Source: Dyadobacter soli
GTDB taxonomy: Bacteria > Bacteroidota > Bacteroidia > Cytophagales > Spirosomataceae
Reading direction: 5' to 3'
NCBI RefSeq assembly: GCF_900101885.1
Contig: NZ_FNAN01000013.1
Span: 124,001 to 188,000, forward strand
Length of the DNA: 64,000 nucleotides
The number at the start of each line of letters is the position of its first letter. Positions within the stretch are counted from its first letter, which is position 1. The translations under genes were made by a program, and so were the position numbers. Of the stretch, positions 34,891-42,662 are shown in pieces. Below the pieces are notes generated by a model. It was not told the DNA's origin. It ran no database searches and was given only the letters and a program-made list of their open reading frames with translations.

Positions 34891-35646
34891 ATGAAGTACC
34901 GAGTATTTTATATCACTGCCCTTTTGCTGGCGAGCGTGGCCGGCTGTACGCTCGAAGACCACGGCATGCCCACAGAGAACGTCAGGATCGTTAAGCGCGA
35001 GCGGGTTGGCTATGGCGTTTACCGTTACACGCACGACGTGATGAACCGGCTTGCCACCGAGATTTTCGAACCCGCGGTGATGATCACGCCATTCGATGTA
35101 GCATTCACCGGCTTCACAGCCGACAACCGGCTCGCAAATGCCGTAGAAAACTTCCCGGCGCCGCTCAACGACCTCGGTCATGAAGTGCAGCGGGCAGCCG
35201 ACGGCAAAATCGAAAGGATCAGGAAGTATTGCGTGGGCGGGCCTACGTGCACATCGGGCATCTGGTATTTTACCTATCCGTCGGCCAATGTGGTGGAGGT
35301 GAAATTCTGGGACAATGGCTCTCTTTTCCGCGGAACAGACGCTTATACCTTCAATTCTGCGGGCCAGATTGCCGAAATCAGGCACTACAATGCCAGCGAC
35401 GAGCTCACTACCACCACCGCGCACCTCACTTTCGACGACAAAAGGAATATGCTCAGCTTCTACCCGGAAGGCTATCTGACCATGCCGGCGAGCAACAATA
35501 ACGTCGTCGACTTCACGGTAACCAACCACCTTACTTCCGACATCACTTCCGCGTCGTATGCGTACGAATACAACGCGCAAGGCTGGGTGACGAAACGCAC
35601 AAGGACGGGTTTTGCGGCAGAGCTTCTGGAATACGAGGCGTATTAG
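34891..35646 (+). CDS. putative lipoprotein with RHS/YD-like tail
   Basis: A 251-residue lipoprotein (lipobox ASVAGC, Cys 19). The body contains motifs such as YTFNSAGQIAEIRHYNASDE and YEYNAQGWVTKRT, reminiscent of YD/RHS-type or DUF4595-like beta repeats that are common in Bacteroidetes surface lipoproteins. No catalytic motif is visible. It is divergent from the LytTR regulator gene and ends 15 bases before the convergent Tyr phosphatase gene. Function is unknown. Confidence 0.75.
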   Translation: MKYRVFYITALLLASVAGCTLEDHGMPTENVRIVKRERVGYGVYRYTHDVMNRLATEIFEPAVMITPFDVAFTGFTADNRLANAVENFPAPLNDLGHEVQRAADGKIERIRKYCVGGPTCTSGIWYFTYPSANVVEVKFWDNGSLFRGTDAYTFNSAGQIAEIRHYNASDELTTTTAHLTFDDKRNMLSFYPEGYLTMPASNNNVVDFTVTNHLTSDITSASYAYEYNAQGWVTKRTRTGFAAELLEYEAY

Positions 35647-35661
35647 CCCTTTTTCGGATTT

Positions 35662-36576
35662 TTATTCCGTCAGTTTCTCAATCAGTGCCCGGCGGGCTAT
35701 TTTATCGATGCCCAATTCGTTTTCAATGAATGGCTCCATGCCGCCGTAAGTACTGTCGATTGCATTGAATGTCGCATTAATGAAACTTTCGTCGACCGTC
35801 GAGAGGATTTCAATGGCGTCCATATTCAGTTTTGGCTTGATAATGCGGCCGAGTTTGGCTTTGCCGAGTGTTTTTTCGGCGCGGTCGCGGCGGTAGTAGT
35901 TGGAAACCATGAAGTCGTCCACGATTACCTGCCGGTCTACATTTAAAATCGAAAGGATCAATGCGGATACGATGCCAGTGCGGTCTTTTCCTGCCGAACA
36001 ATGGTACAGTACGGGTTGGTCGGAGGCGGTAATCTGTTTTAAAATGCTTTTGACATTACCGATGTTGACCGTCACGGCGTCGGCATAAAACTTGGCAGTC
36101 ATGTCCCTCGCTTCCTGTTCGGTAATCTCGCCGTTGAGCACCCTCTTTTTGAGCCCCTTTATTTCTCCTGCATTATCCTGCACCACCGGCGTGTGCATAT
36201 AGCGCACGTTCGCAGGCAAACGATCTTCCTTTCCTTCAATTTCATGGTCGGTACGCAGGTCGAACACGGTAGCGATGCGCAATGCATTGAATGCGCCGAA
36301 ATCATCGGTTTCCAGCTTCGAAAGGTTATCCGAACGGTAAATGAAGCCTTTGCGGACGGTTCTGCCGTCTTTCGTTTTCAACCCGCCGAGGTCCCTGAAA
36401 TTGATTGTGTTGTCCAAACCAATGTACCGTGCAGCTACCGCCGCAGAATCACCGCCGCGTACCGTCAGGTCATTGTAAGCCGCTTTTCCATCGTGTTCCG
36501 CCGGTACACTTACTTTGCAGGACGAGAGGGAGGCCGCCAGCAACGCCGCCAGCCATGCCGATTTACTTTTTTTCAT
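35662..36576 (-). CDS. tyrosine/serine phosphatase family lipoprotein
   Basis: A 304-residue protein with the P-loop phosphatase signature YHCSAGKDRTGIVSALIL (catalytic C193, phosphate-binding R199) and the substrate-side motif INFRDLGGLKTKDGRTV with FIYRSDNL, as in the Y_phosphatase3 (PF13350) family. The N terminus has a lipobox (LSSC, Cys 20), so it should sit in the periplasm or outer membrane, which is unusual for this mostly cytoplasmic fold. It may act on phosphorylated sugars, inositol phosphates or nutrient phosphates. Its leader forms a nested hairpin that abuts the start codon. Confidence 0.88.
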   Translation of the reverse strand: MKKSKSAWLAALLAASLSSCKVSVPAEHDGKAAYNDLTVRGGDSAAVAARYIGLDNTINFRDLGGLKTKDGRTVRKGFIYRSDNLSKLETDDFGAFNALRIATVFDLRTDHEIEGKEDRLPANVRYMHTPVVQDNAGEIKGLKKRVLNGEITEQEARDMTAKFYADAVTVNIGNVKSILKQITASDQPVLYHCSAGKDRTGIVSALILSILNVDRQVIVDDFMVSNYYRRDRAEKTLGKAKLGRIIKPKLNMDAIEILSTVDESFINATFNAIDSTYGGMEPFIENELGIDKIARRALIEKLTE

Positions 36577-36650
36577 AATCTGTTGATGCCAAAAGAGGGA
36601 TGCCCATTTGCCGCATTGCTTTCAATGCCCTATTGAGTCACCAACAGATT
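36577..36650 (-). promoter_or_regulatory. structured leader of the Tyr phosphatase gene
   Basis: AATCTGTTG (36577-36585) and CAACAGATT (36642-36650) are perfect complements, and a smaller hairpin GCATTG-cttt-CAATGC (36613-36628) lies inside. The outer arm touches the ATG. The remaining bases up to 36689 show no gene. Confidence 0.5.
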
Positions 36651-36689
36651 ACCTTGGAATTAGGTTTGAAATAGTATTACAAAAAGCAT

Positions 36690-39071
36690 TCATTCCGAAC
36701 GCAGCGATTTTACCGGGTTGGCTAATGCCGCTTTGAGGGACTGATAAATGACTGTCAGCCAGCATATCAGCAAGGTAGCCACACACGACGCGATGAAAAT
36801 CCAGACGCTCATATTGGCCTTGTAAGGAAAACTTTGCAGCCATTTGTCCATCGCGAACCAGGCGACCGGTATGGCGATGGGAAACGAGAACAGCACAAGG
36901 CGGGTGAAGTCTTTGGATAACAGCAATACCACGCTGGCCGCCGAGCCGCCCAATACTTTCCGTACGCCGATTTCTTTCACGCGCTGCTCGGTGGTGAATG
37001 TGGCGAGGCCAAACAAACCGAGGCACGCGATCAGGATCGTGAGGGCCGAGAATGTCGTGCATATTTTGCCGCGGAGCTCGTCGGCGTGGTAGGCGGTTTC
37101 AAAATCCTGGTCCAGGAAGCGGTATTCGAACAGCTTGTCGGGATAGGTCTGCTGCCATTTCTGATTGATGAATGCGATCGTTTCGGCGGTATTCTGTGTT
37201 TTGATCTTCACATGGATTACCCCGTTGCCCCTGCGATAGATCATAATCAGCGGCTCGATAGGATTGTACAGCGATTGCTGGTGAAAATCGCGCACTACGC
37301 CCGCGACGTGCGCGGTAGGCGGCGGGTTCTTGCCATCGGCCGGTACGGTACCGAGCATAATCTTCTTGCCGATCGGTTCTTTCCAGTTCATGCGTTTCAT
37401 GGCCGCCTCGTTGATCAGCACACTGTTGGCGGTATCAGCAGGCAGGTCGTTCGAGAAATTCCGGCCGGCTATCAGCTTCATACCCATGGTGTTGAGGTAG
37501 TCGTGATCGATCGCGGTAGGTTTGAAAGCCATTTCTTTCATTCCGGCGTTGGACTCTACCGTGAAAATGACCCTGCCGCCAATGTTGCTCACCGGCGCAG
37601 ATGCCGTGGCTACGCTCTGGATGTTCGGATTATCAAGCAGCGCTTTTCTGAGTGCATTGTATTTGTCCTTCGGCTGGCCGTCCTGGTAGTCGATCGTCAG
37701 CACCTGCTCGCGGTCATAACCCATGTCCTTGTTGCGCATGTAATTGAGCTGTTGGTAGACGATCCAGGTACAAATGAGCATGATCAGCGAGATGGAGAAC
37801 TGCGTTACCACCAGTGCTTTCCTGAAAAATCCGCCGCCCCGCGCCTTGAATGTGCCTTTTAATACACTCGCAGGCTCGAACGACGACAGGTAGAATGCGG
37901 GGTAACTGCCGCTGACGAGTCCGGTGAATACCACCACTGCCAGTCCGATGAGCACAAATTGCGGGCTCAGCAACTGCATATAGCTGATCGCTTTGCCGGC
38001 TACATTATTGAAAAACGGAAGCAGTAATGCTACGAGAATGAGGCTGATTACCAGTGAAATGAGTGTGATCAGGATAGATTCGGTGAGGAACTGGCGGACG
38101 AGCGCGCCTTTGAGCGAACCCATTACTTTACGCAAACCCACTTCCTTCGCACGCCTGGCCGACTGCGCGGTCGCGAGGTTCATATAGTTGATACTCGCGA
38201 TCAGCAGCATGAAAAACGCCACCGCGCTGAACGTGTACACATAACCGATGTCGCCATTCGACTCTCCGTCGAATTTGGAATGCAGGTGAATGCGCGTGAG
38301 CGGCTGCATCTGGTAGGTAATGTGAATGCCCATTCGTTTGAAAATGCCGGACATATATTTCTCGTAAAGCCCGGGAAAGCCCGCTTCCAGCTTATTCAGG
38401 TCGGCGTTTTTAGACAACAACAAATAGCTGTTGATGTAAAAGCCGCCCCAGCCGTCGGCATTGCGCTGGAAGGAGTTCAGGGAAATCAATCCATTGAATG
38501 TGAAATGCGAATTTTTGGGCACGTCCTCAATTACGCCGGTGACTTTGTAGGAAGTGGAATCGTTGGTCTGCAATACCTGGCCGAGGGCAGGGGATTTGCC
38601 GAAAAATCGCTCAGCCACCCGTTTGGTAAGTACAATGCTCCCTGGCTGGTGCAAGGCCGTGCCGTTACCCTCTATGAATTTGTAGGTAAAAACGTCGAAC
38701 ACTGTGGAATCGACGGAGAAAATATCCTCCTCGTAAAACCGGCGTTCGCCCTGCCGGAACGCCATCCGGCCATTCGGGAAGAACCGGGCGTAGTTCTCCA
38801 CAAACGGGTAATCCTGTTTCAACGTTTTGACCAGCGGCGGCTGCGTACTCACCCACTTATTGACTTTGTCGGGCTCGCGGATGTAGGAAACAATGCGGTA
38901 GATCCGGGATGCCTTGTCGTGGTAGCGGTCGTAGCTCAGCTCATCGACCACGTACAGAAATAGCAGCATGCCGCAGGTAACACCAATTGTGAGCCCGAGG
39001 ATGTTGATCAGGCTGTAAAATTTGTCTTTAACCAGGTTACGAAAAGCCAGTTTGAGATAGTTTTTGAGCAT
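36690..39071 (-). CDS. MacB-like ABC transporter permease (two FtsX domains)
   Basis: A 793-residue permease with the common Cytophagales layout: N-terminal helix LINILGLTIGVTCGMLLFLY, a periplasmic MacB-PCD domain, an FtsX domain (VAFFMLLIASINYMNLATAQ, RRAKEVGLRKVMGS) and a second pair of helices with RVKEIGVRKVLGGSAAS near the C terminus. No ATPase gene is adjacent, so it must use one encoded elsewhere. Such proteins export lipoproteins, antimicrobial peptides or act in mechanotransmission. It follows the Tyr phosphatase gene's leader in the gene order but is transcribed independently upstream. Confidence 0.9.
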   Translation of the reverse strand: MLKNYLKLAFRNLVKDKFYSLINILGLTIGVTCGMLLFLYVVDELSYDRYHDKASRIYRIVSYIREPDKVNKWVSTQPPLVKTLKQDYPFVENYARFFPNGRMAFRQGERRFYEEDIFSVDSTVFDVFTYKFIEGNGTALHQPGSIVLTKRVAERFFGKSPALGQVLQTNDSTSYKVTGVIEDVPKNSHFTFNGLISLNSFQRNADGWGGFYINSYLLLSKNADLNKLEAGFPGLYEKYMSGIFKRMGIHITYQMQPLTRIHLHSKFDGESNGDIGYVYTFSAVAFFMLLIASINYMNLATAQSARRAKEVGLRKVMGSLKGALVRQFLTESILITLISLVISLILVALLLPFFNNVAGKAISYMQLLSPQFVLIGLAVVVFTGLVSGSYPAFYLSSFEPASVLKGTFKARGGGFFRKALVVTQFSISLIMLICTWIVYQQLNYMRNKDMGYDREQVLTIDYQDGQPKDKYNALRKALLDNPNIQSVATASAPVSNIGGRVIFTVESNAGMKEMAFKPTAIDHDYLNTMGMKLIAGRNFSNDLPADTANSVLINEAAMKRMNWKEPIGKKIMLGTVPADGKNPPPTAHVAGVVRDFHQQSLYNPIEPLIMIYRRGNGVIHVKIKTQNTAETIAFINQKWQQTYPDKLFEYRFLDQDFETAYHADELRGKICTTFSALTILIACLGLFGLATFTTEQRVKEIGVRKVLGGSAASVVLLLSKDFTRLVLFSFPIAIPVAWFAMDKWLQSFPYKANMSVWIFIASCVATLLICWLTVIYQSLKAALANPVKSLRSE

Positions 39072-39100
39072 CGGGGGCAGGATTGGGTTTACCGCCCCCG
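39072..39100 (-). promoter_or_regulatory. GC hairpin abutting the permease start codon
   Basis: CGGGGGC (39072-39078) and GCCCCCG (39094-39100) form a 7-bp all-GC stem with a 15-base loop. The inner arm ends directly at the ATG of the permease gene (39069-39071). Confidence 0.5.
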
Positions 39101-39200
39101 TGCAAAATTCGTTCCTGTTTGTTAAGTGATTGATTTAGAGCGCTTTTGATGATGTTTTCTGTTCGGAAGTGAACGTTTTGGCGGCTGGAATGTCCGCCCT

Positions 39201-39235
39201 CGCCGACCGCCGACCGCCGACCGCCGACCGCCGAC
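39201..39235. repeat. five perfect tandem copies of CGCCGAC
   Basis: Exactly five 7-bp copies in tandem. The reverse-complement motif (GTCGGCG) is iterated at 39354-39402, so the two arrays form large inverted repeats around a 118-base segment. Confidence 0.9.
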
Positions 39236-39353
39236 CGGAGGGGTGTCCTTAGACGTTGGCCAGGAGGCTCCCTACGGAGCCCGGGAACGATGTGCACAAC
39301 CCTTTGGCTACAAACAGGATGCCCCTCCGGGGCACTGCTAACCGTCAAGTTAA
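39236..39353. mobile_element. REP-like palindromic element
   Basis: Non-coding segment with two strong small hairpins: GGCTCC-CTAC-GGAGCC at 39266-39281 and TGCCCC-TCC-GGGGCA at 39320-39334, joined by GCTACAAACAGGA. This layout resembles REP-type elements that are dispersed in Cytophagales genomes and linked to RAYT transposases, but no transposase is in the window. Identity is inferred from pattern only. Confidence 0.45.
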
Positions 39354-39402
39354 TGCCATCGGCGGTCGGTCGTCGGCGGTCGGCGGTCGGCCGTCGGCCA
39401 TC
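39354..39402. repeat. GTCGGCG-type array, inverted relative to 39201-39235
   Basis: Imperfect iterations of GTCGGCG and GTCGGCC, the reverse complement of the CGCCGAC array on the other side of the REP-like element. The whole stretch from 39072 to 39410 is non-coding and made up of the permease leader, these arrays and the REP-like segment. Confidence 0.8.
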
Positions 39403-39410
39403 ATCAACGC

Positions 39411-40931
39411 TCACCCCTGCCGCTCATACCACTCCAAATACGCCTCCTTATCGAACGGCTCGGGATTGAGTAGCAGCTTTTGCCGGACCTGTTCTTCGAG
39501 CAGTAGCGCCATTTTCTTTCTTATACCAGCGAATTCGGGCTTGTGGGCCAGGTTTTCGTATTCCGTTGCGTCGGGCTGGCGGAGATCGTACAGTTCGTAT
39601 TCATCGGGATAGCCGCCGAGGGCATCGAAGTAGTGCGTGTATTTCCAGTCTTTGGTACGGACGGCGCGGATGCGGTTGGCCGCTTTCACCACGCTCGGCT
39701 TGTTGGCGGCGCTGGCTTTGGTATCGTCGAATGTGAAAAGGATCGCATCCTGCACCGGCTCATCGGCTTCGAACAGCGGTACGAGGCTGGTGCCCCTGAT
39801 GCCCTGCGGTGCCGTGGCGCCGGCTATGCTGGCGATCGTCGGGAGGATGTCGATCAGCGAAGCCAGGTTTTCGGTCGATTTAAGATCGGCGTTTTCCGGG
39901 AAAAGCACCGGGTTTGAAATAACCATCGGAATCCGCGTCGCTTCTTCGTAGGCAACGAATGCTTTTTGCCGCATTCCGCCGTGCGCCATACCCATTTCGC
40001 CGTGGTCGGCGAGGCGGATCACCAGCGCCTGGTCGGCCAGTTTGGTACCTTCCGTCTCCTGGTACAATTCCTTGATCAGAAAGCCGATCTCCGTATCGAC
40101 AACACGCAGCAGGTTTCCGTAGAAATTAATGTAATTGGTTTGCTTTTCGGACGAATGCAGCGGGCCCAGGCTCAATGCGCCCGTAGCCTTCACCTGCGCC
40201 TGCGCGGAAGGCTTGCCATTGGTGGCGAGGTCTTCATTCACCGTCGCGGGAAGCTGGATAGGACCATTGAGGAAGTCGTTGCCATACCCGTAGTTGAAAC
40301 CTTTGGGATAACAAAGCACATCATGCGGATTGACGAGCGATACCACCAGGCAATAGGGCTGTTTATCACCCTTTTGCCTTCTTTCGCGCACCGTTTGCAG
40401 GTAAGCGATCGCTTGCTGTACATAGGCCTTGTCGTGGTTGGCAAAGCCGCCGCCGAAATTCTCGGGAGCAGTGTCCTCGCCCGCATCCGGCGCGATCCAA
40501 CCCCTGAAACCGTACATCGCAATATCGGAAGCCGCCGGACTGCCACCCTCCGATCCCTTGCTCACGTGCCATTTGCCGCGGTACTGAACGTCGTAACCCT
40601 GATCAAAAAGCATCCGGGCAATGTTGGGCAGCGTATTATCCAGCTCGATTTCGGCCGGGGAATACCTGCCGCCTTCGGTAAGGGTTTGTGTCACATGGTG
40701 TTGGGCAGGGTAGAGTCCGGTGAGGAGCGTCGAGCGGCTGGGCGAGCACATGCAGGTGTTACAGAATGCCCTGTCGAAGCTGAAACCGTTCTTTTTCAGG
40801 AATGTAAGGGTTTTAAGATTGTCCTGTTCCCAGTTGTCCGGAAAATGCTGCGTGGCTCTTTCCTGGTCGGTGATGACGATGAGAATGTCCGGGTTGCCGG
40901 CAAGGTTACTGAGGCGTTCTTTGAAAGTCAT
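39411..40931 (-). CDS. arylsulfatase-family sulfatase, no signal peptide
   Basis: A 506-residue type I sulfatase. The formylglycine site is C62 in CMCSPSRSTLLTGLYPAQH (consensus CxPSR). Metal-binding residues are seen in LIVITDQERA near the N terminus and IRLADHGEMGMAHGG later. There is no signal peptide, whereas most sulfatases of glycan-degrading Bacteroidetes are exported, so this one probably acts in the cytoplasm. No maturase (anSME or FGE) or PUL is nearby. Substrate is unknown. A divergent LEA-like gene starts 245 bases away; the gap between has no visible gene or motif. Confidence 0.88.
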   Translation of the reverse strand: MTFKERLSNLAGNPDILIVITDQERATQHFPDNWEQDNLKTLTFLKKNGFSFDRAFCNTCMCSPSRSTLLTGLYPAQHHVTQTLTEGGRYSPAEIELDNTLPNIARMLFDQGYDVQYRGKWHVSKGSEGGSPAASDIAMYGFRGWIAPDAGEDTAPENFGGGFANHDKAYVQQAIAYLQTVRERRQKGDKQPYCLVVSLVNPHDVLCYPKGFNYGYGNDFLNGPIQLPATVNEDLATNGKPSAQAQVKATGALSLGPLHSSEKQTNYINFYGNLLRVVDTEIGFLIKELYQETEGTKLADQALVIRLADHGEMGMAHGGMRQKAFVAYEEATRIPMVISNPVLFPENADLKSTENLASLIDILPTIASIAGATAPQGIRGTSLVPLFEADEPVQDAILFTFDDTKASAANKPSVVKAANRIRAVRTKDWKYTHYFDALGGYPDEYELYDLRQPDATEYENLAHKPEFAGIRKKMALLLEEQVRQKLLLNPEPFDKEAYLEWYERQG

Positions 40932-41176
40932 TTTTGCGGTTGTTGAATAGAAAGTGATTTTCGATTAGTGGAATGCGATTCGAACTAATTTTGATAGGTA
41001 AGTGAATTTGTAGTAGAAATTAATCGTATTGCTATGAATTTATTAGTTAACGGTCGCGGGATACGTTGGCCACGCGGTGACTTTTTTAACGGAATTGTCT
41101 TGAAAGGGAAGCTTCGGGAATGGTTTTTGTTCAAACGTGTCGGCCAGCAGGCTGAAAACCAATAAACTTGAAAATC

Positions 41177-41515
41177 ATGAAGAAGCTCGCATTTTTAGTC
41201 TCATTCGCCATTGTATCGTCCTTCGCTTACGCGCAGGATGATGCCAAATCCAAAGCCGACCAGGCCGCACAGGAAACCAAGGAGGCCGGACGAAAAGCCG
41301 GAAAGGAAATTAAAAAAGACGCTAAAAAGGTAGGTGACAAGGCCGAAGAAGGTGCCGAAAAGGTAGCGGACGGCTCGGAAAAGGCTTATAAAGCAACCAA
41401 AAAAGGTGTGAAAAAAGGCGCCAAAAAGGTAGGAGATGGGGCTGAAAAGGCATACGACGCCACCAAAGACGAAGCCAAGAAGTTGAAAGAGAAAGCGGAC
41501 GATAACCGCCGTTAG
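41177..41515 (+). CDS. lysine-rich LEA/YtxH-like exported protein
   Basis: A 112-residue protein with a signal peptide (LAFLVSFAIVSSFAYA, cleaved before QDD) followed by about 90 residues of helical, alanine- and lysine-rich repeats such as KKVGDKAEEGAEKV and KKVGDGAEKAYDATK. The pattern resembles late-embryogenesis-abundant or YtxH-like stress proteins. It is expected in the periplasm. The ATG at 41177 is chosen over a TTG at 41168. A strong terminator follows 11 bases downstream. Confidence 0.75.
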   Translation: MKKLAFLVSFAIVSSFAYAQDDAKSKADQAAQETKEAGRKAGKEIKKDAKKVGDKAEEGAEKVADGSEKAYKATKKGVKKGAKKVGDGAEKAYDATKDEAKKLKEKADDNRR

Positions 41516-41526
41516 GCTATTACATT

Positions 41527-41555
41527 AAAATCCCGGCCAGTGCGGCCGGGATTTT
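41527..41555. terminator. bidirectional rho-independent terminator
   Basis: AAAATCCCGGCC (41527-41538), loop AGTGC, GGCCGGGATTTT (41544-41555): a perfect 12-bp stem with T-rich flanks on both strands. It lies between two converging genes (stops at 41515 and 41565) and should end transcription from both. Confidence 0.9.
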
Positions 41556-41564
41556 CTATTGTGG

Positions 41565-42605
41565 CTATTTGTAAGCAATCGCAGCGCTGGACGGCCCCGC
41601 GAGCGGAATCACCTCGAACCTGCGGAAACCGGCTTCCCGGGTCCATTTTTCAAAATCCGCACCGGTGAAATCGAATGCAACCCCGAACTCGATCAGCATA
41701 TTGAGGGACATCATTAGGCCGAATGCGTTTTTCCGGCGGTCGTCGTCGATCAGCGCTTCGATGGCGATGAAAGCGCCTCCTTCCGGCAATGCGTCGTAAG
41801 CTTTCCGGATCAGCATCTTTTTATTGGGCAAATCCCAGTCGTGCAGGATCATGCCCATGGTAATGATATCCGCTTTCGGGAACTCGTCGGTGAAGAAATC
41901 GATATTTACCGTTTTTACACGCCCGCTCATCCCTTTGGACGCGATGTAATCCTTCGCAATAGGCTCCACAGCCGGCAGATCGGCCGAAGTACAGGACATA
42001 TTGCCGTGTTGCTTCGCCACCTCCACCGATAATATCCCGGCCGCACCGCCGATATCGCACAAGGTCGAGTAGGTGGAAAAATCAAACTTCCGGGCGAGGG
42101 CCATAAAATTGCCGATGGAGATGCCCGACATCGCGTCGATAAACTGTTTCAGCCGCTCGGGCTTCGCATAAAGCTCTTTGAACATCGAGCTGCCTGTTTG
42201 CTTGATCTCGTTCTGCGGCTGGCCGGTCAGTAAAGCCTCTTCCAGCGAACCCCAAAAAGGGTACAACCGATCATTCGCCATCTCCACAAACCCGCCGATG
42301 TAGGAAGGCTTGTTCTTGTCGAGAAACACATCGCTTTCGGGCGCATTGGAATAGCGGGCGGTTTCGAGCAAACCTTCCCGGTTGAGAAACCCGAGCGCTA
42401 CCAACGCATCCAGGAAATCATAAACGCCCCGGTCATGGAGTTTTAATGCGGCCTGCACCTCGCTACCCGACAACGATTTGCCGGAAAGCGTGGTAAAAAC
42501 GCCGAGTTTGACGGCGCTCAAAAGCGTTTTGGAAGCAAAAAACGCCATCGCCGTCTCTATAATGCGAGACGGGGTAAGCTGCTGTGTTTCAGTGGATGTG
42601 TTCAT
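41565..42605 (-). CDS. SAM-dependent O-methyltransferase (methyltransferase_2 family)
   Basis: A 346-residue enzyme with an N-terminal winged-helix dimerisation domain (residues about 10-90, LSAVKLGVFTTLSG, LHDRGVYDFLDALVALGFL) and a C-terminal SAM-binding Rossmann fold with motif I DIGGAAG at 184-190 and MILHDWDLPNKKMLI, whose His may be the catalytic base as in plant and antibiotic O-methyltransferases. Substrate is unknown; the fold is used for phenolics, polyketides and carotenoids. The gene has its own operator-like palindrome. No biosynthetic cluster is adjacent. Confidence 0.88.
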   Translation of the reverse strand: MNTSTETQQLTPSRIIETAMAFFASKTLLSAVKLGVFTTLSGKSLSGSEVQAALKLHDRGVYDFLDALVALGFLNREGLLETARYSNAPESDVFLDKNKPSYIGGFVEMANDRLYPFWGSLEEALLTGQPQNEIKQTGSSMFKELYAKPERLKQFIDAMSGISIGNFMALARKFDFSTYSTLCDIGGAAGILSVEVAKQHGNMSCTSADLPAVEPIAKDYIASKGMSGRVKTVNIDFFTDEFPKADIITMGMILHDWDLPNKKMLIRKAYDALPEGGAFIAIEALIDDDRRKNAFGLMMSLNMLIEFGVAFDFTGADFEKWTREAGFRRFEVIPLAGPSSAAIAYK

Positions 42606-42619
42606 GATAGAGCGGGGTT

Positions 42620-42650
42620 TGATTTATTTATAAAAATAGGAAATAAATCA
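42620..42650. promoter_or_regulatory. 10-bp inverted repeat upstream of the methyltransferase gene
   Basis: TGATTTATTT (42620-42629) and AAATAAATCA (42641-42650) are perfect complements with 11 bases between, 15 bases before the ATG. On the minus strand the spacer carries TATTTTTA, one base from the -7 consensus, so it may be a promoter under repressor control. Confidence 0.55.
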
Positions 42651-42662
42651 GGAGTGGCAACC

